NCBI RefSeq assembly: GCF_030813915.1
Contig: NZ_JAUSUJ010000009.1
Span: 1-64,000 of the forward strand
Direction of reading: 5' to 3'
DNA: 64,000 nt
Source: Rhodoplanes tepidamans
GTDB taxonomy: Bacteria; Pseudomonadota; Alphaproteobacteria; Rhizobiales; Xanthobacteraceae
Shown: positions 1 through 8,923 of the stretch, one piece after another
How positions within the stretch are numbered: position 1 is the stretch's first letter
Layout of the letters: every line of letters starts with the position of its first letter
Position numbers and translations under genes: made by a program
The notes under the pieces: model-generated
What the model saw: only the letters and a program-made list of their open reading frames with translations
Told to the model about the DNA's origin: nothing
The model's database searches: none

Positions 1-68
1 CTGACTCGCTCCGGGATCGGATTCGCCCGAAATTCCGCCGTCACCCGCGCGCAAATCCGCCTCGCGGC

Positions 69-851
69 ATGAAGTCGAGTTCTTGCCCTGCCTCGCTGCT
101 CATCGCGCCGGGGTCGTCATTGGGCGGCGCCCGCCCGAAGGCGTCGGTGCGCGAGTCCGACGGCCATCTCGCGATCGCCAAGTTCGCGCATCGCGACGAC
201 AGCATCGACATCGTCCTGTGGGAAGCCGTGGCGCTCGGCCTCGCCGCGCGGGCCGGCGTGACCGTGCCGGGCTGGCGCGTCGTGCCCGTCGGCGACAAGG
301 CCGCGCTCCTGCTCCGGCGGTTCGATCGGACAGCGGGCGGGCGCATCCCGTTCGTCTCCGCGATGAGCATGCTGGGCGCCGCCGACAACGAGCCGCACAG
401 CTATCTCGAGATCGCCGAGGCGCTTCGCCGCAACGGCGCCGCGCCCAAGGCGGATCTCGTTCAGCTCTGGCGCCGGATCGTGCTCAATGTGCTGATCTCC
501 AACACCGACGATCACCTTCGCAACCACGGCTTCCTCTACGAGGGGCCGAAGGGCTGGCGCTTGTCGCCCGCCTACGACATGAACCCGGTGCCCGTGGACA
601 TTCGTCCGCGCGTGCTCGCCACCTCCATCGATCCCGACGACCCGAGCGCCTCGCTTCAACTCGCCATGGACCATGCCGCGTATTTCGGGCTGAAGGCCGG
701 GGAGGCGAGGACGATCGCCGCGGAGGTGGCCGCGGCGGTTCGTGAATGGCGGCAGGTCGCCGAGCGTATGGGGCTGGCGCAGGCGGCCATCGACCGGATG
801 GCGTCCGCTTTCGATCACGACGACCTCCGTCTCGCGAAGGCCGGCGGATAG
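69..851 (+). CDS. HipA-like serine/threonine kinase, C-terminal part only
   Basis: This is the catalytic part of a HipA-family kinase, the toxin of HipBA modules, which in E. coli phosphorylates a tRNA synthetase. Seen: the Gly-rich GSSLGGARPK segment (residues 15-24), a candidate ATP-binding Lys38 in IAKF, the catalytic loop NTDDHLRNHG (145-154) and AYD (168-170). Full HipA proteins are about 400-440 residues; here 260 remain and the N-terminal subdomain is absent. The frame stays open to the window edge, but the roughly 30 codons before the Gly-rich loop look neither HipA-like nor typical of the genome in third-position GC. No HipB partner is in view; it could lie left of the window. Likely a 5'-truncated remnant. 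The start is arbitrary. Confidence 0.7.
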   Translation: MKSSSCPASLLIAPGSSLGGARPKASVRESDGHLAIAKFAHRDDSIDIVLWEAVALGLAARAGVTVPGWRVVPVGDKAALLLRRFDRTAGGRIPFVSAMSMLGAADNEPHSYLEIAEALRRNGAAPKADLVQLWRRIVLNVLISNTDDHLRNHGFLYEGPKGWRLSPAYDMNPVPVDIRPRVLATSIDPDDPSASLQLAMDHAAYFGLKAGEARTIAAEVAAAVREWRQVAERMGLAQAAIDRMASAFDHDDLRLAKAGG

Positions 852-917
852 CCCGTGTGCATCCTCACGGGACGACGAAGCCCGTTCGTCCGCCGCGGCG
901 CGCCGCGGGCGCGCTCC

Positions 918-2141
918 TCACCCGCCGCCCGCGGTGCCCCGGCGCAGGCGCTGGACCAGGGACATCACCAGCGGGCTTTCCTTGGCGCGGCGCCTGGCGG
1001 CGGCGGCGGACGACAGGGCGAGGGCGGCGGCGCGGCCGCGCCACGACACGCCGATCACGCTGTCGAACAGGTTCTCCGGCTCGCGGCAGAAGAAGCTCTT
1101 GTAGCCGGCGGCGCCGGGGCCGAGGTCGAAGCCGGCGAGGCCGCGCTCGGCGCAGTCGCGCAGGATGTGGGTGATCAGGATCAGGCCCGGGCTCCAGCGG
1201 CCGTTCTCGCTCGTCGTGTACGAGTTGAACATGCAGGAGAAGCGGTGGCCGTCGGCGACGCCGCCCATCACGGCGATCACCTCGTCGTCGCATTCGAGCG
1301 CGTGCAGGGCGACGGCGGGCCAGCCCTCGGCGAGGCCGGCCCGGCAGCTCTCGCGCAGGAAGGCGGCGACGCCCGGCGCGGCGAACACGTCGCGGATGCC
1401 CTGGGCGGCGAAATGCGCCGCCTTCTGGGCCAGGAAGGCGTCGAGCACCCGCTCGGCCTCGGCCTCGCTGGCGACCCGCCGGTAGCGGTAGCCGGCGAGC
1501 TTCTCCAGCTTGCGCTCCTTGGTGCGCAGCCGGCCGCGCATGTCGCGCGTCACCACCGCCTTCATGACGTCGTCGACGCCGCCGGTCGGGAAGGTCACGG
1601 CGGGCACGTCGTCGACCGAGGGCTGGTGCGGCAGCAGCGCGAACGGGTTGGCGAGGCCGCGCCAGCGCGGCGGCTGGCGGGTGAGGGCGAAGACGTCGAT
1701 GCCGTGGCGCCGGCCGGTGCGCGAGAGCAGGTCGGACAGCGTCGCGGCCGTCATGGCGGCGGCGGCGTCGGGCCGCCACAGGCCGATGTTGAGCCCGGCA
1801 TGGGCGCCGCCCGGGAAGCGGGCGACCGTGACGGCGCCGCGGGTCGCCACGAACGGCCACAGGAAGCAGGGCGCCCCGGCGCGGTCGCGGCCGATGGCGA
1901 TCACCGGGCGGGCGCCCTCGCGGTCGCCGACATGGCGCTGCCAGGCGTCGATCCAGTCGGCGCGCTGGAACGCGGTGGCGACGGCGCCGCCGTCGGCGAG
2001 CGCCCGCCACGCCGGCAGGGCGGCGGCGATGCCGTCCGCGAAGGCGATCCCGGCCACCGGCCCGGCGGCGTCGCCGCACGGCTCGGCCAGGGCCGGCCCG
2101 GAGCCGGTCTCGTGGGCGGCGGACAGCGCGACGACGCTCAT
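918..2141 (-). CDS. CelD/FemAB-like GNAT acyltransferase (BioF2-like domain)
   Basis: A 407-residue protein of the GNAT fold group annotated as cellulose biosynthesis protein CelD or FemAB-like (Acetyltransf_6). These usually acylate an exopolysaccharide or cell-envelope precursor. Seen: a family-typical N-terminal part with ATAFQRADWIDAWQRH, a central charged region rich in Arg and Lys (MRGRLRTKERKLEKL), and the C-terminal acyltransferase segment ending in SPGLILITHILRDC and FDLGPGAAGYKSFF, which is characteristic of the family. No signal peptide, so probably cytoplasmic. Start chosen at MSVVALSAAH; the frame runs further upstream but loses family resemblance. It faces away from the deacetylase at 2395, suggesting a shared envelope-polysaccharide role. 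The exact substrate is unknown. Confidence 0.75.
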   Translation of the reverse strand: MSVVALSAAHETGSGPALAEPCGDAAGPVAGIAFADGIAAALPAWRALADGGAVATAFQRADWIDAWQRHVGDREGARPVIAIGRDRAGAPCFLWPFVATRGAVTVARFPGGAHAGLNIGLWRPDAAAAMTAATLSDLLSRTGRRHGIDVFALTRQPPRWRGLANPFALLPHQPSVDDVPAVTFPTGGVDDVMKAVVTRDMRGRLRTKERKLEKLAGYRYRRVASEAEAERVLDAFLAQKAAHFAAQGIRDVFAAPGVAAFLRESCRAGLAEGWPAVALHALECDDEVIAVMGGVADGHRFSCMFNSYTTSENGRWSPGLILITHILRDCAERGLAGFDLGPGAAGYKSFFCREPENLFDSVIGVSWRGRAAALALSSAAAARRRAKESPLVMSLVQRLRRGTAGGG

Positions 2142-2394
2142 GCGGGACCCGTCCGGTTTTCTGGAACGTTGCTGCCGCGACCCTGGCAAAGAAAAATCAA
2201 CAAAGCGTTGGTATAGCCGCAATGGGGGATCACGACGGTCGCACCTCTCGCCGGGGCGGGCGGCCGGTCGGCGCCCTCGGTGGTTTGATACCGCAGGACG
2301 GGCCTGCCGGCAGGAGGCCGGCCGGTCCGGCGGAGCGTCGTCGCTGGGTCGGTTCGCCGCACCCGCTTGGCGCCGCCCCGCACTCTCGCGCATC

Positions 2395-3498
2395 ATGGTA
2401 ACGCATGACGCGAAGCCTTGGCCTCGACGGACGCAGGACGTGCACCAGTTGAAGCGAGCCATCATACGGTCGGGTCTCGAGGCTCTGTACTTTTCCGGCG
2501 CGCATCGGCTGATGCGGCCGTTCCTCGGCGGCGTCGGCGCCATCCTGATGCTGCACCACGTGCGCCCGGCGCGGCCGGACGGCTTCCAGCCCAACCAGCT
2601 GCTGGAGATCACGCCGGACTTCCTGGAGCGCGTCGTCGCCCGGCTCGCCCGCATGAACGTCGACTTCGTCAGCCTCGACGAGGTGCACCGGCGGCTGACC
2701 GCGCGCGACTTCGGCCGCCGCTTCGTCGCCTTCACGTTCGACGACGGCTACCGCGACAACAAGGAGTTCGCCTATCCGATCCTCCGGCGGCACGGCATCC
2801 CGTTCTGCATCTACGTGCCGACCAGCTTTCCGGACCGGCTCGGCGAACTGTGGTGGGCCGCGCTCGAGGCGGTGATCGCGCAGAACGACGCCATCGTGCT
2901 CGAGATGGACGGCCGCGACTGCAAGGTCGACTGCGCCGGCACGGCGGCGAAGACCGGGGCGTTCCGGCTGCTCTACGCCTGGCTGCGGGCGATGCCGAGC
3001 GACGCGCAGATGCTCGACGCGGTGCGCGAGCTGACCACCCGCTACCGGGTCGACACCGCCGCGATCTGCGACTCCCTGTGCATGAGCTGGGACGAGATCC
3101 GCGCCATCGCGGCCGACCCGCTGGTCACCATCGGGGCCCACACGGTCAACCACGTGATGCTGGCCAAGGCCTGCGACACGGTCGCCCGCTCCGAGCTGAA
3201 GATGGGCTGCGCCGTGCTCGAGGCGGCGCTCGGCGTGATGCCGCGCCATCTCGCCTATCCGTACGGCGACCCGACCGCGGCGGGCCCGCGCGAGTTCGCC
3301 ATCGCGGCCGAGCTCGGCTTCGCCACCGCGGTGACGACCCGGCCGGGCGTGCTGTTCCCCGAGCACGCCGAGACGCTGACGGCGCTGCCGCGCATCTCGA
3401 TCAACGGCGAGTTCCAGCGCGGCCGCTATGTCGACGTGCTCGTCTCCGGCGCCGGCACGGCGCTGTGGAACGGCCTGCGCAAGCTGCGGGCGGCGTAG
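2395..3498 (+). CDS. NodB-type polysaccharide deacetylase
   Basis: A 367-residue carbohydrate esterase family 4 enzyme that removes acetyl groups from N- or O-acetylated sugars of a surface polysaccharide. Motifs seen: FTFDDGY (metal and catalytic Asp, residues 113-119), HTVNH (His249 and His253, metal ligands) and LAYPYGD (286-292). No clear signal peptide is visible. The ATG at 2395 gives a basic leader; in-frame GTG 2440 or TTG 2449 (AGGA 10 bases upstream of the latter) are credible alternatives and would begin the protein near LKRAIIRSGLEALYFSG. Divergent from the CelD-like acyltransferase with 253 bases between them, so the pair could add and remove acyl groups on the same polymer. Confidence 0.85.
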   Translation: MVTHDAKPWPRRTQDVHQLKRAIIRSGLEALYFSGAHRLMRPFLGGVGAILMLHHVRPARPDGFQPNQLLEITPDFLERVVARLARMNVDFVSLDEVHRRLTARDFGRRFVAFTFDDGYRDNKEFAYPILRRHGIPFCIYVPTSFPDRLGELWWAALEAVIAQNDAIVLEMDGRDCKVDCAGTAAKTGAFRLLYAWLRAMPSDAQMLDAVRELTTRYRVDTAAICDSLCMSWDEIRAIAADPLVTIGAHTVNHVMLAKACDTVARSELKMGCAVLEAALGVMPRHLAYPYGDPTAAGPREFAIAAELGFATAVTTRPGVLFPEHAETLTALPRISINGEFQRGRYVDVLVSGAGTALWNGLRKLRAA

Positions 3499-3522
3499 CG
3501 GGCGGCGTAGCCGCCGGCGGCC

Positions 3523-3726
3523 TCAGTCCGGCTTCGCCATGAAGGTGACGATCGGCAGCGCGAAGGGCAGCCAGCCGGCGCCGGCGATGGCGTAATAGGC
3601 CATCCTCACCCCCCAGCTGTCCGAGCCGAGAAAGAAGTACCCGGCGCCGACGGCGAAGAAGCCCCAGACCAGGAGCAGGGTGACGAGGCCGAACAGCCCG
3701 AGGATGCGGCGCGTGCGGCGTTTCAT
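3523..3726 (-). CDS. DUF2842 small membrane protein
   Basis: A 67-residue protein with a basic N-terminus (MKRRTRR) and two hydrophobic segments: about 8-32 ([16 protein letters not shown]) and about 44-62, ending in [17 protein letters not shown]. The C-terminal pattern of aromatic-Gly-x-x-W-x-x-P followed by W/F-M matches DUF2842, a short inner-membrane family of alphaproteobacteria with no assigned function. It often sits next to ctaA, as here, on the opposite strand. Start chosen at MKRRTRR because the upstream extension is a low-complexity Arg/Ala reading. Linkage to heme A or cytochrome oxidase is by context only. Confidence 0.7.
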   Translation of the reverse strand: MKRRTRRILGLFGLVTLLLVWGFFAVGAGYFFLGSDSWGVRMAYYAIAGAGWLPFALPIVTFMAKPD

Positions 3727-4055
3727 GGCGGTCCCTCGATCCATCGCGCGGGTCGCCGGTCGGTCGGACCGCGCCCCGGCCGCGAACCGTGTCGGCGCTC
3801 TCCGGCGCGCCCGGGCGCCGGCGGCGGGGAGCCCGACATTGGCCGCCCGCGACCGAGGGTCTATATGGTCGGTGCGGGCTCGCGCAAGCGGCCGTCCGGT
3901 TCGGACTCGCGTCATTCGCACCGACGTTCCGCCTCGGGGCGGTGAGCGGCCGCAGGCCGTCCCGGGACGAGGCGGGCGCGGTCACGGGCGCGGTCCGATC
4001 CGCCGGCCTGCCGTGGCGTGACCGTTGTGCCGTCTCCAACCCCCGGGATCCCGAC
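3727..4055. other. intergenic region between DUF2842 and ctaA
   Basis: A 329-base divergent intergenic region. The ctaA frame is open through part of it with an ATG at 3789, but that extension has no family resemblance. I see no convincing promoter pair, hairpin or small gene. Confidence 0.4.
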
Positions 4056-5126
4056 GTGCCGTATCGCTCCTCTGCTGCGCTCCGTCTGTGGCTGTTCGCC
4101 GTCGCGGGGCTCGTGTTTCTCACCGTGATCGTCGGCGGGGCGACCCGGCTGACCGAGTCCGGCCTGTCGATCGTCGAGTGGAAGCCGGTCACCGGCGCGC
4201 TGCCGCCGCTCTCGGAGGCCGCGTGGCAGGCCGAGTTCGACAAGTACAAGACCATCCCGCAATACGAGATCCTCAACCGCGGCATGGGCCTGCACGACTT
4301 CAAGGTGATCTACTGGTGGGAGTGGGGCCACCGCAACGTCGCGCGGCTGACCGGCTTCGTCTTCCTGCTGCCGTTCCTCTGGTTCCTGTGGCGCGGCGCG
4401 CTGAGCCGCGGCCTCAAGCTCGGCCTCGCCGGCATCTTCGGGCTCGGCGCCGTGCAGGCCGGGGTGGGGTGGTGGATGGTGTCGTCCGGGCTCGCCGACC
4501 GCATCTTCGTCTCGCACTACCGGCTCGCCTTCCATCTGACGCTCGCCTGCGTGATCTTTTCCGCGCTGGTGTTCACCGCGGCCCGGCTGGGGGCCCGGCC
4601 CGGAGAGGCGGCGCCCTGGCGGCTGCGCGCCGGCGCGATCGTGCTGGTCGGCCTGGTGCTGGTGCAGATCTATTTCGGCGCGCTGGTCGCCGGCATGCGG
4701 GCCGGGCTCGTCCACAACACCTGGCCGCTGATCGACGGCGCGCTGATCCCGAGCGCCCGCGACCTGTTCTTCGCCGACCCGCTGTGGATCAACTTCTTCG
4801 AGAACACGCTGACCATCCAGTTCACCCACCGCATGGTCGGCTACACGCTGGCCCTGGTCGCGGTGCTGCATCTCGCCGACGCGCTGCTCTCGGCCGGAGC
4901 GCAGCGCGGCGTGCGGGCCGGCGCGCTGGCGCTCGCCGCCGCGATCGTCGTCCAGATCGCGATCGGCGTGATGACGCTGCTCGCCCGCGTGCCGCTCGAC
5001 CTCGCGATCCTGCACCAGGGCACGGCGCTGGTCGTGCTGGGGCTCGCGACCCTGCACGCCGAACGCCTCACCCGTCCGGGAACCGCCACAGCCCCGGCGC
5101 CGGACCTGGTGCTGGCGGCGCGGTGA
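4056..5126 (+). CDS. ctaA: heme A synthase (COX15/CtaA)
   Basis: Converts heme O to heme A by oxidising the C8 methyl group, for aa3-type cytochrome c oxidase; inner membrane. Eight hydrophobic segments are apparent. Family motifs: [21 protein letters not shown] near the N-terminus and the four heme-ligand His contexts HRNVAR, HYRLAFH, THRMVGY and ILHQGTA. GTG 4056 gives [14 protein letters not shown] and 356 residues, the usual length of alphaproteobacterial type 2 CtaA, with a GGGAT ribosome site just upstream. The ATG at 3789 would add about 89 low-complexity residues and is not favoured. Ends 21 bases before the convergent caspase-like gene. Confidence 0.92.
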   Translation: MPYRSSAALRLWLFAVAGLVFLTVIVGGATRLTESGLSIVEWKPVTGALPPLSEAAWQAEFDKYKTIPQYEILNRGMGLHDFKVIYWWEWGHRNVARLTGFVFLLPFLWFLWRGALSRGLKLGLAGIFGLGAVQAGVGWWMVSSGLADRIFVSHYRLAFHLTLACVIFSALVFTAARLGARPGEAAPWRLRAGAIVLVGLVLVQIYFGALVAGMRAGLVHNTWPLIDGALIPSARDLFFADPLWINFFENTLTIQFTHRMVGYTLALVAVLHLADALLSAGAQRGVRAGALALAAAIVVQIAIGVMTLLARVPLDLAILHQGTALVVLGLATLHAERLTRPGTATAPAPDLVLAAR

Positions 5127-5147
5127 GGGTGGCGCGCGCGGAGCCTG

Positions 5148-6719
5148 CTACCGCGCCCGCTCCGACAGCACCGACAGCTTGGAGATCGCCGTGTCGGTGT
5201 AGCGGGTGCCGCGATAGGTGCGGTCGATGACGAACTGCACCCAGTGGGCCCGGACCGGGCGGTCGAGCGTCACGGTCTGCGGGCCGAGGCGGTCCTGCAG
5301 GGTCACGCTGCGCGTCTCGCCGCCGGAGAACACCAGCCGCAGGGTCTGCACGCGGCCGTTCTTGACGTAGAGGTCGGCGCTCTTCTCGTAGCCGTTGTTG
5401 ACGACGAGGCCGCGCACCAGCCGCTCGGCGTCGAACGCCACCGTCACCCACTCGCCGGTGCCGTCGCCGCTCGCGCCTTCGACCCAGGCGGCGCCGGGAT
5501 CGCCGGCGAACAGGTTGCGCACCTCGTAGCTGCTGCCGAACTGCGGGGCGAGCACCGAGCTGGCGCAGTAGAGGTCGGTGCCCGCCGGTGCCGTCAGGCT
5601 GGCGCAGCTCTCCCGCGGCGAGCGGGGGCGGGGCGGCACGCCGGCGCCGGGGTCGAGCGCCGTCACCTTGGTGCGGCCGTCGTCGGCCGGCCGGCCGGCG
5701 CGGCTCTCGATCTCGCGGATGCGCAGATGCGCCAGCGCCACGAAGGTGCCGTCGGGGAAGGCGGCGACGTAGCTCTTCAGCTGGGCGATGTCGCCGGTGT
5801 CCTTCACCGAGGTCCAGTAGGCGATGTCGGCGTCGCGGCCGCGCTCGGCGCCGGGCGACGGCGTCGCGGCCGGGCCGGGCGACGGGGGTGGCGGCGGCGC
5901 CACCACCGGCGTGGACGTGGCGACCGGGCCGGGACCGGCGGCGGGTGGCGTCGCCGCCGGCACCAGCACGACGTCGCCGATCAGCGAGGAGTGGTCCCAC
6001 GGCACCTGGCGCGAGCGGGTCGCGGCGACGACGTCGGAGCGGATGCGCCGCATCGTCACCGCGATGTCGAGGCCCGGCGTCGGCAGGTGCTTGAGCAGCG
6101 CCGTCGTGAACGGGCTGTTGCGGCCGTCGCCGTCGAGCGCGACGTTGTCGGGCTGGGTGGCGTAGGCGATCATGGTGCCGACCGCGCTCTGGATCGAGGC
6201 GAGGCCGGTGCCGACCGAGGCGGAGCGGGTGCCGAGCGAGCGCGCCAGCGTGCGGGCCAGCGGATTGTCCCGGCAGGCGTCGAGGAAGACGAGGTTCACC
6301 CGCGCCTCGGCCTCCATCTGGCCGAGCACCTGGCCGACCTCGACGGTCTCGAAGGAGAGGTCGCCGGGGCGCTCCAGCTTGGCGTCGACCGGCACCAGAT
6401 AGTTCTTGCCGGCGACCTGGAGGCCGTGCCCCGCATAGAAGAACAACGCCGTCGAGGCGCGGTCGAGCGCCCGGCCGAAGGCGCGGATCCGGTCCTCCAG
6501 GCCGTGCTTGTCGAGGTCGCGGCCCTCGATCACGGTGAAGCCGATCCGCCGCAGCGCCGCGGCGACGTCGGCGGCGTCGTTCGGCGGGTTGGGGAGCGGG
6601 GTGGCATGGCGATAGGCGCCGTTGCCGACCACCAGGGCGACGCGCTCCTGCGCCGAGGCATGGCAGGGCGGCAGCACGAGCATGGCGGCGGCGAGGAGCG
6701 CGAGGAGCAGGAATCGCAT
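5148..6719 (-). CDS. secreted caspase-like peptidase with C-terminal NADase-type glycan-binding domain
   Basis: A 523-residue protein with a Sec signal peptide (residues 1-23, MRFLLLALLAAAMLVLPPCH then ASA), a caspase p20-like (C14) domain at about 25-235 with the catalytic dyad His98 (FFYAGHG) and Cys149 (FLDACRDNP), a Pro-rich linker, and a DIAYWTSVKD...YVAAFPDG repeat common in bacterial metacaspase-like proteins. The last 130 or so residues, with NLFAGDPGAAWVEG and GEWVTVAFD, resemble the NADase-type glycan-binding (discoidin-like) domain. Start placed at the signal peptide. Probably periplasmic or surface peptidase; the target is unknown. Convergent with ctaA and divergent from the diguanylate cyclase. 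Confidence 0.82.
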   Translation of the reverse strand: MRFLLLALLAAAMLVLPPCHASAQERVALVVGNGAYRHATPLPNPPNDAADVAAALRRIGFTVIEGRDLDKHGLEDRIRAFGRALDRASTALFFYAGHGLQVAGKNYLVPVDAKLERPGDLSFETVEVGQVLGQMEAEARVNLVFLDACRDNPLARTLARSLGTRSASVGTGLASIQSAVGTMIAYATQPDNVALDGDGRNSPFTTALLKHLPTPGLDIAVTMRRIRSDVVAATRSRQVPWDHSSLIGDVVLVPAATPPAAGPGPVATSTPVVAPPPPPSPGPAATPSPGAERGRDADIAYWTSVKDTGDIAQLKSYVAAFPDGTFVALAHLRIREIESRAGRPADDGRTKVTALDPGAGVPPRPRSPRESCASLTAPAGTDLYCASSVLAPQFGSSYEVRNLFAGDPGAAWVEGASGDGTGEWVTVAFDAERLVRGLVVNNGYEKSADLYVKNGRVQTLRLVFSGGETRSVTLQDRLGPQTVTLDRPVRAHWVQFVIDRTYRGTRYTDTAISKLSVLSERAR

Positions 6720-6936
6720 GGGCACCCCCGGACGAGAAGCCGGGGCAGAATAGAGCATGAAGCGCGAAAGGGGATCCCGGTTCGCGCCCGGCCCGGGCGC
6801 GCGCCGGACGGCCGCCGCGGTTTCCCTCCGGAGACCGGAAAAGCTCGAAAGTGCTGGCGAAAATGCGTTAAACTTGCTCGTGTTCTCGCGACGTTTCGAT
6901 AAGGGAAGCGAAATCATCGGCGCCTAGAACACCGCG

Positions 6937-8904
6937 ATGATGTCGTGGAATTCCCTGTCTGCGCGGATTCGTTCGGTGTTGTCCCGTCCGGCGCTGCGCT
7001 GCCTGCTCCAGCCGGCGACCGCGCTCGGGGTCTTGACCATCGCCCTGCTGTGGCTCGGCATCGGCTACCAGCTCGCGCTCGAGCGCGACAAGCTGCAGGC
7101 CGTCGCGGTGCAGACCACCCGCAATCTCGCCCGCGTGGTGGAGGAGCACGTGGTGCGGGCGTTCACCGGGTCGGACCAGATCCTGCGGCTCGCCCGCGCC
7201 GAGATCCTGCGAAACCCCGACACGTTCGATCTCGTCGCCTTCGCCCGCGAGGCGGTGCCGCCCGGCGGCGTGGCGGTGCAGCTCTCGGTGATCGGTGCCG
7301 ACGGCCGGCTGCGGATGAACAGCCGCGCCTCACCGGCGGCGCCGGTCGACCTCTCCGACCGCCGTCACTTCCAGATCCACCGCGATCGGGCCGGCGATGC
7401 GCTCGACATCAGCCCGCCGGTGTTCGGGCGGGTCTCGGGCCGCTGGACGCTACAGCTGTCGCGGCCGCTGCGCGGTCCCGACGGCGCCTTCCTGGGGGTC
7501 GTCGTCGCCTCGCTGGACGCCGACTACTTCTCGCAGTTCTACGCCTCGATCGACGTCGGCAAGGGCGGCTCGATCATCCTGGTCGGCACCGACGGGGTGG
7601 TGCGGGCCGGCGCCGGGGCGGCCGCCCCGCTGATCGGCCGCAAGGGCGACCGGCCGTGGCCGACGATCGAGAACATCGGCCGGGTGCCGGTCGGCAGCGT
7701 GGTCGGGCCGAGCCTGATCGACGGGGTCGTCCGTTTCATCTCGTTCCGCCGCGTCGAGGGCCTGCCGCTGGTCGTCTACGCCTCGATCTCGGCGGCCGAC
7801 GCGCTCGCCGACAACGCCCGGTACGTCAAGGTCTACTCGGCGCTCGCCGCGATGCTGACCCTGGTGGTGCTGGCGGCGGTCGCCTTCGCGGTGCGCCAGC
7901 GCATGGCGCTCGAGCGCACCGCCGCGGCCCTGCACGCCAGCGAGGCGGTGGCGCGGCGCACCTCGCAGGAGCTCGCCGCCACGCTCGACAACATCTCGCA
8001 GGGCATCGTCATGGTCGACCCGGCCGGCCGCCTCGCGGTGGTCAACCGGCGTGCCGCCGACCTGCTCGGCGTGCCGGAGGAGACGCTGGCGGGCCGCCCG
8101 CCCTTCGCCGACGTGGTCGCCGAGATGGCGCGCCGCGGCGAGCTCGGCTCGGCGCGCGAGTGCAGCCACCGGCTGGTGAGCGGCAGCGCCGCCGAGGTAT
8201 CGGACGCCGGACCGGTGGTGTTCGAGCGCACCCGGCCGAACGGCCAGACCATCGAGGTGTCCTGCGTGCCGATGCCGGACGGCGGCATGGTGCGGACCTA
8301 CACGGACGTCACCGAGCGGCGCGCCAGCGAGCGGCGCATAGCCTACATGGCGCTGCACGATCCGCTCACCGGCCTCGCCAACCGCACCCTGTTCCGCACC
8401 CGCCTGGAGGAGGGGGTCCGCGCCCTGCGCGAGCGCGGCGCGCCGTTCGCCGTGGTCAGCATCGACCTCGACCGGTTCAAGGAGGTCAACGACGCGTTCG
8501 GCCATCCGGCCGGCGACGCGCTGCTGCAGCGGGTGGCGCACCGGCTGCGGCGCTGCCTGCGCGACGGCGACCTGGCGGCCCGCCTCGGCGGCGACGAGCT
8601 CGCCGTGCTGGCGGTGCGCGACGGCCACGCCGACGGCCGCGAGTCGCTCGCTGCCATGATCCTGGAGGCGCTCACCGCGCCGTACCGGATCGACGGGCAG
8701 GTCGTGGAGATCGGCGCCAGCCTCGGCCTCGCGCTGGCGCCCGAGGACGGCGACGGCATGGAGGCGCTGCTGCGCGCCGCCGACCAGGCCATGTACCGGG
8801 TGAAGGGCCACGGCCGCAACGGCGTCTGCTGGGCCGGCCGTGCTCCGCGCTTCGCCGGCCCGTCGCGCCGGGAGCCGGGCGCGACCTGTACCGACGCGGC
8901 GTGA
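6937..8904 (+). CDS. membrane sensor diguanylate cyclase (Cache-PAS-GGDEF)
   Basis: A 655-residue c-di-GMP synthase candidate. Order: a transmembrane segment at about residues 22-45, a periplasmic double-Cache sensor (ligand-pocket region ILVGTDGVVRAG), a second membrane segment at about 290-315, a PAS domain (TLDNISQGIVMVDPAGRLAVV) and a C-terminal GGDEF domain with DPLTGLANRTLF, DLDRFKEVND and the signature as GGDEL (551-555). The last residue is Leu rather than Phe, a mild deviation, so cyclase activity is likely but not certain. An RxxD inhibitory site (542-545) precedes it. No EAL domain. The start has two adjacent Met codons. The signal sensed is unknown. Confidence 0.88.
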   Translation: MMSWNSLSARIRSVLSRPALRCLLQPATALGVLTIALLWLGIGYQLALERDKLQAVAVQTTRNLARVVEEHVVRAFTGSDQILRLARAEILRNPDTFDLVAFAREAVPPGGVAVQLSVIGADGRLRMNSRASPAAPVDLSDRRHFQIHRDRAGDALDISPPVFGRVSGRWTLQLSRPLRGPDGAFLGVVVASLDADYFSQFYASIDVGKGGSIILVGTDGVVRAGAGAAAPLIGRKGDRPWPTIENIGRVPVGSVVGPSLIDGVVRFISFRRVEGLPLVVYASISAADALADNARYVKVYSALAAMLTLVVLAAVAFAVRQRMALERTAAALHASEAVARRTSQELAATLDNISQGIVMVDPAGRLAVVNRRAADLLGVPEETLAGRPPFADVVAEMARRGELGSARECSHRLVSGSAAEVSDAGPVVFERTRPNGQTIEVSCVPMPDGGMVRTYTDVTERRASERRIAYMALHDPLTGLANRTLFRTRLEEGVRALRERGAPFAVVSIDLDRFKEVNDAFGHPAGDALLQRVAHRLRRCLRDGDLAARLGGDELAVLAVRDGHADGRESLAAMILEALTAPYRIDGQVVEIGASLGLALAPEDGDGMEALLRAADQAMYRVKGHGRNGVCWAGRAPRFAGPSRREPGATCTDAA

Positions 8905-8923
8905 GGCCGTCCGCTCGCCGCGC

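Noticed and set aside
3789-4055. Upstream ATG extension of ctaA
   Set aside because: It would add about 89 Arg/Gly-rich residues that no CtaA has; the GTG at 4056 gives the normal length and a good ribosome site.
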